The position numbers were made by a program, and so were the translations under genes. The notes beneath the pieces are model-generated. The model saw only the letters and a program-made list of their open reading frames with translations, did not search any database and was not told where the DNA came from. A stretch of 35,657 nucleotides of DNA from Actinomycetota bacterium (GTDB taxonomy: Bacteria > Actinomycetota > Acidimicrobiia > Acidimicrobiales > Microtrichaceae), in contig CANJEC010000004.1 in assembly GCA_947473395.1 (NCBI GenBank), positions 1 through 35,657 of the forward strand, read 5' to 3'. Position 1 is the stretch's first letter. Every line of letters starts with the position of its first letter. Below are positions 8,365 through 16,524 of this stretch, piece after piece.

Positions 8365-8892
8365 GTGTCGCAGCACATGGTTATCTTTCAAAATCCAGAC
8401 GGCGATCCTGGCTACAACCAGTTCGAGTCGATCGATGAGGCCGTGAGCTTCGTTGAGAAGATCCGAAATGACCAAGGAGTGGACAGTGTCCGCATCTTTG
8501 AGCTGAACGAGGTCAAGTTTGAACTCAAGCCGTACTACAAGGTCAAGCTGCAGGCTTTGACCACTGGGTCTGCCCCAGCGGCTGCACCAGCACCAGCACC
8601 AGCACCAGTTGCTGCACCGGCACCAGCACCGGCACCAGCGCCAGCTGCTGCTCCTGCGCCTGCGCCTGCGCCAGCTGCTGCTCCGGCACCCGCGCCAACT
8701 CCGGACCCGGCCTTTAGTCCGTTCGCTTCGCCAACGGCTCCTGCACCTGCTCCGGCACCTGCACCTGCTCCTGCTCCGGCACCTGCTCCGGCACCTGCTC
8801 CGGCGTCAGCTCCTGCTGCAGCACCAGTTCCACCAGCGGATCAGCCGGCCGAAGAGAGCCAGCCCACCCGCCGCGGATTGTTCGGCCGCTGA
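8365..8892 (+). CDS. Hypothetical protein: ~70-aa N-terminal domain, long Pro/Ala-rich tract, conserved-looking RRGLFGR C-terminus
   Basis: GTG at 8365 preceded by aagaggag RBS; MSQHMVIFQNPDGDPGYNQFESIDEAVSFVEKIRNDQGVDSVRIFELNEVKF... then (AP)n. Confidence 0.75.
   Translation: MSQHMVIFQNPDGDPGYNQFESIDEAVSFVEKIRNDQGVDSVRIFELNEVKFELKPYYKVKLQALTTGSAPAAAPAPAPAPVAAPAPAPAPAPAAAPAPAPAPAAAPAPAPTPDPAFSPFASPTAPAPAPAPAPAPAPAPAPAPAPASAPAAAPVPPADQPAEESQPTRRGLFGR
8577..8826 (+). repeat. Low-complexity gcaccagca/gctcctgca-type tract encoding (Ala-Pro)n
   Basis: Read directly; mixed Ala and Pro codons. Confidence 0.85.
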
Positions 8893-8949
8893 GCAGTTGA
8901 TCAACCGAGTTGCCTAGCTACTCGTAACGAGATCAAGTCTTATGTTCGC

Positions 8950-8974
8950 AGTGCCCGGGTTTTGCCCGGGCACT
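8950..8974. terminator. Putative terminator hairpin between convergent genes
   Basis: agtgcccggg (8950-8959) / cccgggcact (8965-8974), 10-bp perfect stem, 5-nt loop, no U-tract. Confidence 0.65.
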
Positions 8975-9015
8975 TGCGCGTCCGGGCTGAGTGCCTGCGT
9001 CAGTCTGGGGAGCGC

Positions 9016-9375
9016 CTAGGTGACTAGGAAAACAACTCCAACAAGCACCACGCTCAGGACTACGCCAATGATTGCCGCGATACCAATCACGGTCAGCGCT
9101 AGGAGCATGGTTGATCTTGCGCGAACGGCCGGGGTGATGGTTACATCTCGTGCCCTCCGACCCCGGATAGGTACCCCTTCGGAATCAGACGTGTCACTGT
9201 CATCTTGCAAGACCGAACCGAACCTGCTGGGGATTGCCTCAGTAAATTCATCTGACGCAACTCCGACGGCCAATCCCGTGGCAGGCTGAGGGACCGGCCG
9301 ACGTCCAAACAGGGCGTATCCAAAGCCAAGAGCGCTCAGCACCACTATCAGGATTCCAACGAACAGCGTGAACAT
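9016..9375 (-). CDS. Small membrane protein with N- and C-terminal TM segments (119 aa)
   Basis: MFTLFVGILIVVLSALGFGYALFG ... MLLALTVIGIAAIIGVVLSVVLVGVVFLVT. Confidence 0.65.
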   Translation of the reverse strand: MFTLFVGILIVVLSALGFGYALFGRRPVPQPATGLAVGVASDEFTEAIPSRFGSVLQDDSDTSDSEGVPIRGRRARDVTITPAVRARSTMLLALTVIGIAAIIGVVLSVVLVGVVFLVT

Positions 9376-10567
9376 GACAGACCAGACACTACCAACCGAG
9401 CAAGGGTCCTCGACAGTTAGTTCGAGCGCTGATTCCGCGGCTGGCTTTGGCAGTGCATCTACTCCGGCAAGTCTCGAAGTGGATGTCGAGAACGATTCCA
9501 GCTCACAACTTGAAAAAGGCAGTCAACCCAAAACTCGCTGGGTCGCCTTGGGCCTTTTGGGAATATTCGGCGCAGCGCTCATTGCTGCGATCTTCTTGAT
9601 TCGTCTTCCGTTCTATCTGGTGCAACCAGGCTCAGTTCGACCCGCAGAACAGCGTATTGACATCTCGGGGGCCAAGAGCTTCGAGAATAAGGGTGACATT
9701 TTGTTCACCACAGTCTTTGTCGATCAGGCAACGCCTGCGCTGATGCTGCGGGGCTGGCTTGATGATGCAGTCGAGATCCGCACGCGTGACGAGATGTACC
9801 CGGACGGTGATCGCAAGGCCAGTCAGGAACAGAACCAAGTGCGGATGGACCTGTCGAAGCTAACTGCGACCCGCGTGGCCTTGCAGTACCTCGGGATCGA
9901 GGCAACCTACGACGCGGATGGCACTCGCGTGCTTGCCGTTCAGTCGGAAGCGCCATCAGCGGGTGTGTTGTTGCCCGGCGATGTCATCATTGCAGTGGAT
10001 GGCGCAGAAATTGCACTGCCCTCTGATATCGCTCCTGAGTTGGCAGATCATGCTCCTGGGGACCAAGTGCAGGTAGTGGTCCGCAGACCGGCGCCGGACG
10101 GCCAGCAAGTTCGCCAGGAACTCGACGTGACCTTGGGCGCTGCCGGCGATGAGGCTGGGCGCCCGATCTTGGGCATCGAGGCGGAACCGGATGCTCCTTC
10201 CATTGATTCGGCCGTGAACGTCACCGTTGACTCTGGCACGGTGTCTGGACCATCGGCGGGACTCGCTTGGACCTTGGCGATTCTGGATCGCCTGACTCCT
10301 GGATCCCTGACTAGGGGTCGAACCGTCGCTGTGACTGGAGAGATCCTCGATGATGGAACTGTCGGACCGATCGGGGGAATTCTTCAGAAGGTCTCCGCTG
10401 TGAAACGTGCCGGCGTGAAGATGTTTATTTATCCTGCAGCTACCCCGCCTGAGGAGCAAAAGGAAATGCGAGCCTTGGCTGGAAAGCAACTTGAGCTCCG
10501 CCCAGTTGAGAATCTGGATCAGGCAGTTCAGGCGCTTTCACCCCAAGGGATTCAGTTGCCAGGGTGA
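9374..10567 (+). CDS. Membrane-anchored PDZ-domain, Lon-like (S16) serine protease, YlbL type
   Basis: N-terminal TM, PDZ segment 'GVLLPGDVIIAVDGAEI', catalytic 'SGPSAGLAWTLAILD' and 'AVTGEILDDGTVGPIGGILQKVSAVKRAGVKMFIYP'; GTG 9368 is an alternative start. Confidence 0.92.
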   Translation: MTDQTLPTEQGSSTVSSSADSAAGFGSASTPASLEVDVENDSSSQLEKGSQPKTRWVALGLLGIFGAALIAAIFLIRLPFYLVQPGSVRPAEQRIDISGAKSFENKGDILFTTVFVDQATPALMLRGWLDDAVEIRTRDEMYPDGDRKASQEQNQVRMDLSKLTATRVALQYLGIEATYDADGTRVLAVQSEAPSAGVLLPGDVIIAVDGAEIALPSDIAPELADHAPGDQVQVVVRRPAPDGQQVRQELDVTLGAAGDEAGRPILGIEAEPDAPSIDSAVNVTVDSGTVSGPSAGLAWTLAILDRLTPGSLTRGRTVAVTGEILDDGTVGPIGGILQKVSAVKRAGVKMFIYPAATPPEEQKEMRALAGKQLELRPVENLDQAVQALSPQGIQLPG

Positions 10568-10605
10568 GCTTTGTTAGGTTCCGCCACACGCGGCCCCCGG
10601 ACTTC

Positions 10606-10611
10606 TAGCAT
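10606..10611 (+). promoter_or_regulatory. -10-like TAGCAT 7 nt upstream of ATG 10619 (leaderless promoter candidate)
   Basis: Motif and spacing read directly. Confidence 0.5.
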
Positions 10612-10618
10612 TGCACCC

Positions 10619-12718
10619 ATGACTGACATGTTGCCCGACCCGCCCGAGATTGATCCAGCGGTCTTGGCAGGCACTCACTTCGAGAAAGTTCGAAAGGGCC
10701 TCGACCCCGTTTCGGTGCAAGCGACCCTCGGAAGGGCAGCAGATGCGCTGCGAATTTGGGAACTACGGGACCGTCAGCTTCGGCAGAAGGTGGCAGCGCT
10801 AGAAGAGCAAGTCGTTGAGTCCCAGAACCTTGACGAGTCGCGAATGGTCTCGGTACTCGGTGAGGAGACTGCCAAAATCGTTACCGCTGCAAAAGAGGCC
10901 GCAACGGCAATTCGAACCAAGGCAGAAGAACAGGCTGAACGACTTCTACGAGAGACCGAAGCCTCCTCGACAGCTGCAGCAGAACTACTGATTAGCGAGT
11001 CAACGGAACAACGCAATGAGGCCAACCGCCTTCGGTTGGAAGCCACAGTTGAAGCTGAACGTATGAGCGCCGAATCAACAGCGGCTGCAGACGCGTTGAG
11101 TGCTGCCGCGTTGCAGCGACATGACGAATTAATTGAACAGGCTGAGTCGCTCCTTGAGCTGAGGACCAACGAGGCGGAGCTAGCCGCCGATGCCATTCGG
11201 GTTGCTTCTCTCGCTGAGGTTGCTGCAGCGAACTCCGAAGCGAATGATATTCGCGTGGATGCAGAGCAGGCTGCTGCTGCGAGCAAGGAACAGGCTCGCG
11301 AGGAGGGCCGCGCCATGGTTGCCGAAGCCAAGGCAATCAAGGAGCGCATGTTTGAAGACCTTGCTGCTAGGCGCACCACCGCCCGCCGCCAGATCGAGGC
11401 TTCTCGAGGTGGTCGTGATCGGATTGTGGAGTTGCTTCGTGCCGCAGTTACGGATGTCGCAAGCACGATCGAAGGCCTCGAGGACTCCGAGGCTGAGGTA
11501 CAAGCAGCGGGACTCGACGCAGCGAATCAGATCGAGGACGATATCGATGATGTCCTCGCAGAGTTGCTGCCGAACTCGGGAGAACCGAGCCCGGTAGAAC
11601 CGTCAGAGTCGAACTCGGAGCCGGCTCTCAGTCTGGTTGAGTCTCTTCCGGAGGTTGAGGCTGTTGAGGTCGTTGAGACCGTTGAGGCTGTTGAGGTCGT
11701 TGAGGCTGTTGAGGTCGTTGAGACTGTTGAGGCGCTCGTGCTTGTCGAGACGGTTGAAACCGTTGAGAGAGTTGAAACACTCGAGGTTGTCGAGACGCTT
11801 GAGATTGTGGATTCCCTCGAGGAAGTTGAGATTGTCGAGAGGCTGGAGATAGTCGAGACAGTTGAGATTCTCGAGACACTCGAGCTAGTTGAGGACCCTC
11901 CGGGCGAGGACGCACCGCTCGCAGATGAAGCACCCCTCGCAGATGAAGCTGCCGAAAGCGGAGCCACCGTGCATGACCTGTTTGCACGAATCCGCTCGCA
12001 AGGCCTGATCGAGGATCAGCCAGAGGTTCCGCGTGATGCCTCTATGGACGAGCGAGACAGGTTGCTCCTGCCCGTCGAGAAACAGCTGTCAAAGGCCCTT
12101 CGCCGCCTTGCATCTGATGAACAAAATGATGCTCTGGATTACCTGCGGCGTATCAAGACCTCGCGTCCCGATTTTGCGAAGGTGCTGGATGCCCCAGAAC
12201 GTGTGCTGACGAAGTTCGCCGATGCTCTCATTGATGACTTCACTCAAGCTGTTGCCGCTGGATCAGAGTTCTGGGCGACGGTTTCGGGTGTCTCTGCTGA
12301 TTCCCTCTTTAGCGAGGATGATCAAATCGAGGAGTGCCTGCGATCCAACCTGGAGCAGTTCTTAGAGACTCATCGGGCTCATCTGGAGCGCAACTTCAGA
12401 GATGGTGACGAGGAGGGCCTTGAGAACAGCGAGCGAGCTGAACGCATTCGAGCTACGTATCGCGATTGGCGGTCTGGTTCGCTGAACGAGCTTGCTGGAG
12501 ATCTTGCAACTGCTGGTTTTGCCCAAGGCGAGCGATTGGCTGCGGGGCCAGGAACTCAGTGGTGTTGGGCAGTGGACCACGGTGGCTTGCCGTGTGCTGA
12601 CGGCGAGGACAACGCACTTGAGGGGGCGATTGCCTGTGGAGACCCGTTCCCGACTGGCGATATCACCCCGCCTGCACACCCCGGCTGCCGATGCATCCTT
12701 CTACCGGCGCATCTGTAG
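10619..12718 (+). CDS. DivIVA-like N-terminus, long coiled coil, VEx repeat tract and phage MuF-like Cys/His C-terminal motif (699 aa)
   Basis: N-term 'THFEKVRKGLDPVSVQATLGRAADALRIWELRDRQLRQKVAALEEQ'; Ala/Glu heptads; C-term 'WCWAVDHGGLPCADGEDNALEGAIACGDPFPTGDITPPAHPGCRCILLP'. Confidence 0.8.
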   Translation: MTDMLPDPPEIDPAVLAGTHFEKVRKGLDPVSVQATLGRAADALRIWELRDRQLRQKVAALEEQVVESQNLDESRMVSVLGEETAKIVTAAKEAATAIRTKAEEQAERLLRETEASSTAAAELLISESTEQRNEANRLRLEATVEAERMSAESTAAADALSAAALQRHDELIEQAESLLELRTNEAELAADAIRVASLAEVAAANSEANDIRVDAEQAAAASKEQAREEGRAMVAEAKAIKERMFEDLAARRTTARRQIEASRGGRDRIVELLRAAVTDVASTIEGLEDSEAEVQAAGLDAANQIEDDIDDVLAELLPNSGEPSPVEPSESNSEPALSLVESLPEVEAVEVVETVEAVEVVEAVEVVETVEALVLVETVETVERVETLEVVETLEIVDSLEEVEIVERLEIVETVEILETLELVEDPPGEDAPLADEAPLADEAAESGATVHDLFARIRSQGLIEDQPEVPRDASMDERDRLLLPVEKQLSKALRRLASDEQNDALDYLRRIKTSRPDFAKVLDAPERVLTKFADALIDDFTQAVAAGSEFWATVSGVSADSLFSEDDQIEECLRSNLEQFLETHRAHLERNFRDGDEEGLENSERAERIRATYRDWRSGSLNELAGDLATAGFAQGERLAAGPGTQWCWAVDHGGLPCADGEDNALEGAIACGDPFPTGDITPPAHPGCRCILLPAHL
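11647..11910 (+). repeat. Degenerate 9-bp (gttgagNNN) tandem repeat encoding (V/L)Ex triplets
   Basis: gttgaggtcgttgagaccgttgaggctgttgaggtcgttgag... read directly. Confidence 0.85.
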
Positions 12719-12721
12719 ATT
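12716..12721 (+). promoter_or_regulatory. -10-like TAGATT starting at the upstream stop codon TAG, 6 nt before GTG 12728
   Basis: Motif and spacing read directly. Confidence 0.45.
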
Positions 12722-12727
12722 GTAACG

Positions 12728-15676
12728 GTGCGCATTCCGAGTGACATGCCTGATCAGCCAAGCGGCGATCTAGGACAGACCAAAAAACGGGGAAGCTCTA
12801 ATCGAGGACGGACTCTGCTGGCAGTCTCCTTGGTCCTTGTTGTCATTTTGGCGCTGTCCATGCGCGCTATCGCAACTTTTTGGACTGACTTCCTGTGGTT
12901 TGACCAACTCGACTTGTCCAGTGTCTGGAGGCGACTGCTATCAGCCAAAGTCACCTTAGGTGCGGCCACCACCTTGGTCTTTTTTGTGTTGCTCTGGGGC
13001 AACTTGATGCTTGCGGATCGATTGGCTCCCAAGTATCAGGCGATCCCTGGCCCCGAGGACGAGTTGCTCGTTCGGTATCGCGAGCTTGTGGCTGGACGCC
13101 AACGAGTGTTGTGGCTGGTGGTGGCATTCTTTATTGCTGTGATTCCGGGATTCGGAGCCTCAGCACAATGGCAGGAGTGGCTGCTATTCAGGTTTGGCGG
13201 ATCATTCCCGCAGAACGACCCAGAATTTGGTGTCGATATTGGTTTCTACGTCTTCAAGCTTCCGTTCTTGTCATCAGTCGTGGACTGGATGTTTGGGTTC
13301 CTCATTGTCACCGCAGTGGTGGTTGCAGTCGTCCACTACCTCAACGGGGCGATTCGAGTTCACCCCATGGGCGAACGCGTGACGCAGCCGGCCAAGGCTC
13401 AGCTCTCTGTTCTGCTCGCCCTTGCTGCGTTCACCAAGGCGTTGGATTATTGGTTGCAACGCTTTGAACTGCTGACTTCATCTGGGTCATCGTTCGATGG
13501 TGCCGGCTACTCCGATATTTCGGCCGCTCTTCCCGCGATCCAATTGATGATTCTGATTTCGATTTTTGCTGGATTGATGTTGCTGGTCAACATCAGACGG
13601 AAAGGGTGGGCCCTACCCGCAATCATTTTGGGTCTCTGGGCTTTGATTGCAATTGTTGCCGGTGGCGTCTATCCCGCATTTGTCCAGCGTTTTCAAGTGG
13701 AACCTGCAGAACTTGCCAAAGAGAAGCCGTACATCGAGCGAAATATCAGCGCAACACGAACAGCACTCGACCTGAGCAACGTTGGCAAGGTGGATTTCAA
13801 CTACGAGCCGGAGTTGACTGCAGAGGCTGCAAAGTCCGAGCAGACCAACATGGCGAATGCTCGCCTCTTGGATCCAACAATTGTGCTGCCCACGATTCAA
13901 GATCTGCAGGTGGAGCGTGAGTACTACCGCTTCTTAGATGTTGACGTTGATCGCTATGACATAGCTGGCAAGCGCACTCCGGTGGTCATCACGTCCAGAG
14001 AGTTGAACCTAGACGGCGTAACCAACCCGACTTGGGAGAAACTGCATCTGGTATTTACGCACGGCTACGCGGCCGCCCTTGCACCCGCGAACGAGGCCAA
14101 CGATCGCGGCGAGCCCGAGTTCTTGGTTCAGGGAATTCCGCCCGAGTCAACGGATGCTCCAGAGTTGGATCAACCAGAAATCTATGTGGGTGAGGGGATG
14201 TCTGGCTATGCCATCACCGGTACCAAGCAGACCGAGCTGAGTTCAGACAACGTCACTACGGAGTACAGCGGAAAAGACGGCGTGCCCGTTGATTCCACCA
14301 TTCGTAAAGCCGCTTTTGCCCTTCGTTTCGGAGAGATCGAACCGCTGATTTCTGACAGTGTGACTGACTCTTCAAAGATTGTGTACAACCGCGACGTCGT
14401 AGATCGGGTGCGAGAGATTGCGCCTTTCTTGGAGCTCGACCAAGACCCGTATCCGATTCTGCGAGATGGCCGTGTGCAGTACATCGTCGATGCCTACACG
14501 ACGACGAGCCATTATCCCTACGCTCAGAGTGTCAATGCCGCTGAGGTTTCAGCAGGTACCTCTGGCACCTTCAACTACATCCGCAATTCGGCCAAGGCGC
14601 TTGTTGATTCTTACGACGGTTCCGTAACGCTCTACTTGACTGATGAGTTGTACGGAGGTCAGACAGATCCCATTATTCAGGCGTACGCTCAAGCCTTCCC
14701 GGGCCTGTTTACGTCCAAAATCCCCGACTCAGTGAAGCAGCACTTCCGCTATCCGGAGTTCATGTTTAAGACTCAGACTGTTGCTTGGGGTCGCTACCAC
14801 CAGACGGACCCGTCGACGTTCTTTAACAACAGCGACCGATGGGTGGTGGCACAGCAGCCCTCTGATCGCGGTGCTGGAGCAGTGCAGGCGGATAGCAGTT
14901 CCGGTGCGTCGGCCGAGGCTCAAACAGCGATTGACCCCTACTACCAAGAACTCAAGATCGGCTCAGCAGAGACTGCTCAGTTCGTGCTGACCCGCCCGTT
15001 TGTGCTCTCTTCGGGAGATGGAACCGGCCGAAACCTCACCTCGGTCATGATCGCTCGAAACGACCCGGATAACTACGGCAAGCTTGAAGAGATCGTGATG
15101 GTTACCTCTGCCGATGGCAAGACCGAGCGCAACAACAGCGTTGATGGGCCAGTTCAGGCAAATCGCAAGATGGTGACGTACGGACCCGTGACCGAGTACC
15201 AAACCCTGACTGGTCAGATTGGTTCAACCATGCGTTACGGCAACATTTTGATCCTGCCGCAGGGCGACTCACTGGTCTATATGAGACCAATTTACGTGGC
15301 ACAAGAGGACAGCACCAGGTTCACCGTCAAGAAGGTCGTGATGGTCTCTGGCGATGCAGTGGGCTTTGGAGACAGCGTTGAGCAGGCCCTAGCGGACCTT
15401 GTGGATTCGAAGCCTGACGGGGCTGCTGTCATTCCATCGGTAACGGTTCCATCAACGAACTCCGATCCTGGAAACAGCAGTACCACGGTTCCTTCCGGCG
15501 AGGAACGCACAGCAACCGAACTGATTGCGCAGGCTGATCAGAAGTTCACCGAAGCAGATGAGCGACTCAAGGCTTCAGACCTAGCTGGCTATGCAGCCCT
15601 TGTGGCCGAGGCGCGAGTGCTTATTGCGCAAGCCTCGGCAAAACTTGTTGCCGAGGGTGCTACAGCCAAGCCCTAG
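12728..15676 (+). CDS. UPF0182 family large membrane protein
   Basis: Seven-or-so N-terminal TM segments then large extracellular domain: 'TDFLWFDQLDLSSVWRRLLSAK', 'VYPAFVQRFQVEPAELAKEKPYIERNISATRTAL', 'FRYPEFMFKTQTVAWGRYHQTDPSTFFNNSDRW'. Confidence 0.93.
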   Translation: MRIPSDMPDQPSGDLGQTKKRGSSNRGRTLLAVSLVLVVILALSMRAIATFWTDFLWFDQLDLSSVWRRLLSAKVTLGAATTLVFFVLLWGNLMLADRLAPKYQAIPGPEDELLVRYRELVAGRQRVLWLVVAFFIAVIPGFGASAQWQEWLLFRFGGSFPQNDPEFGVDIGFYVFKLPFLSSVVDWMFGFLIVTAVVVAVVHYLNGAIRVHPMGERVTQPAKAQLSVLLALAAFTKALDYWLQRFELLTSSGSSFDGAGYSDISAALPAIQLMILISIFAGLMLLVNIRRKGWALPAIILGLWALIAIVAGGVYPAFVQRFQVEPAELAKEKPYIERNISATRTALDLSNVGKVDFNYEPELTAEAAKSEQTNMANARLLDPTIVLPTIQDLQVEREYYRFLDVDVDRYDIAGKRTPVVITSRELNLDGVTNPTWEKLHLVFTHGYAAALAPANEANDRGEPEFLVQGIPPESTDAPELDQPEIYVGEGMSGYAITGTKQTELSSDNVTTEYSGKDGVPVDSTIRKAAFALRFGEIEPLISDSVTDSSKIVYNRDVVDRVREIAPFLELDQDPYPILRDGRVQYIVDAYTTTSHYPYAQSVNAAEVSAGTSGTFNYIRNSAKALVDSYDGSVTLYLTDELYGGQTDPIIQAYAQAFPGLFTSKIPDSVKQHFRYPEFMFKTQTVAWGRYHQTDPSTFFNNSDRWVVAQQPSDRGAGAVQADSSSGASAEAQTAIDPYYQELKIGSAETAQFVLTRPFVLSSGDGTGRNLTSVMIARNDPDNYGKLEEIVMVTSADGKTERNNSVDGPVQANRKMVTYGPVTEYQTLTGQIGSTMRYGNILILPQGDSLVYMRPIYVAQEDSTRFTVKKVVMVSGDAVGFGDSVEQALADLVDSKPDGAAVIPSVTVPSTNSDPGNSSTTVPSGEERTATELIAQADQKFTEADERLKASDLAGYAALVAEARVLIAQASAKLVAEGATAKP

Positions 15677-15699
15677 GCAAGGTTGTATCCTCACAGGTC

Positions 15700-16371
15700 G
15701 TGAACACCTTGGCCGCAATGATGGCGCTCCTTGAAGCGCTTGACCCAGAAAAGCTCATTCGAAGTGGCGGGTACATTCTGCTTTTTGCGATTGTCTTTGC
15801 CGAATCAGGGCTGTTGATCGGCTTCTTCTTACCCGGAGACTCCCTGTTGTTTATTGCCGGTATGGCTTCTGCTGGAACGCTGGTACATCAAGCGGGGGCC
15901 GATGCGATACACCTAAATATCTGGGTGGTCCTGATTGGTGTGTTTATTGCCGCTGTTGCAGGCGATCAGGTTGGGTACGCGTTCGGCAAGAAGACAGGGC
16001 CCGCACTCTTTAAGCGGCCCGACTCACGGTTCTTTAAGCATGAGCATCTTGAAAAAGCTCAGAACTTCTTCGATGTCCACGGACCCAGAGCGATTGTGCT
16101 TGCACGCTTCGTCCCGGTCATCCGCACCTTCTGCCCGATCGTCGCAGGTGCCGGCAAGATGGAGTATCGGGTATTTTTTCGGTACAACCTGCTTGGCGGT
16201 CTGTTGTGGGGGGTCGGAGTGACGCTGCTCGGGTTCTTCCTGGGCAACATTCCACTAGTAGCGGAGAACATAGAAATCGCGTTATTGATGGTTGTTGGCA
16301 TCTCGATTCTGCCGATTGCGATCGAGGTCATTCGATCAAAGCGCAAGAGTAAAACCTCTGTTGAGGTCTAA
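15700..16371 (+). CDS. DedA family membrane protein
   Basis: FAESGLLIGFFLPGDSLLFIAG, GDQVGYAFGKKTG, GPRAIVLARFVPVIRTFCPIVAGAGKM are DedA/SNARE-associated family motifs. Confidence 0.92.
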   Translation: MNTLAAMMALLEALDPEKLIRSGGYILLFAIVFAESGLLIGFFLPGDSLLFIAGMASAGTLVHQAGADAIHLNIWVVLIGVFIAAVAGDQVGYAFGKKTGPALFKRPDSRFFKHEHLEKAQNFFDVHGPRAIVLARFVPVIRTFCPIVAGAGKMEYRVFFRYNLLGGLLWGVGVTLLGFFLGNIPLVAENIEIALLMVVGISILPIAIEVIRSKRKSKTSVEV

Positions 16372-16407
16372 GAAGTCGCTCTAGGCCGCAACTGCTTCTA
16401 GTATCTC

Positions 16408-16450
16408 GAAGTCCTTGTTTTGACGCGGAGCCCATTCTCCGTTGGACTTC
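16408..16450 (+). ncRNA. Candidate structured 5' leader element upstream of the pyrophosphatase gene
   Basis: Outer stem gaagtcc (16408-16414)/ggacttc (16444-16450) enclosing inner stem cggag (16426-16430)/ctccg (16437-16441). Confidence 0.4.
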
Positions 16451-16460
16451 TCTGAGTTTC

Positions 16461-16484
16461 TGAGTAGAAACCCCTTTCTACTCA
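16461..16484. promoter_or_regulatory. Strong inverted repeat (tgagtagaaa cccc tttctactca) upstream of the pyrophosphatase gene
   Basis: Perfect 10-bp stem, 4-nt loop. Confidence 0.7.
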
Positions 16485-16524
16485 GCTGTGATCATCCGTT
16501 CTTTGACCCTTGGGGGTTCTTTTC

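Noticed and set aside
8609-8917. 102-aa plus-strand Leu/Arg/His-rich ORF
   Set aside because: Out-of-frame reading of the Ala-Pro repeat.
9956-10489. 177-aa minus-strand ORF
   Set aside because: Antisense within the Lon-like protease gene; composition not protein-like.
10774-11466. 230-aa minus-strand ORF
   Set aside because: Antisense to the well-supported coiled-coil gene; low-complexity Ser/Ala/Arg composition.
11527-11967. Minus-strand ORF of Ser/Thr repeats (STVSTTSTAST)
   Set aside because: Antisense shadow of the gttgagNNN repeat in the plus-strand coiled-coil gene.
10619-12718. Prophage remnant hypothesis for the MuF-like tail
   Set aside because: No portal, terminase, integrase, tail gene or attachment repeats are visible nearby, and flanking genes form a conserved cellular neighbourhood; host-adopted domain preferred.
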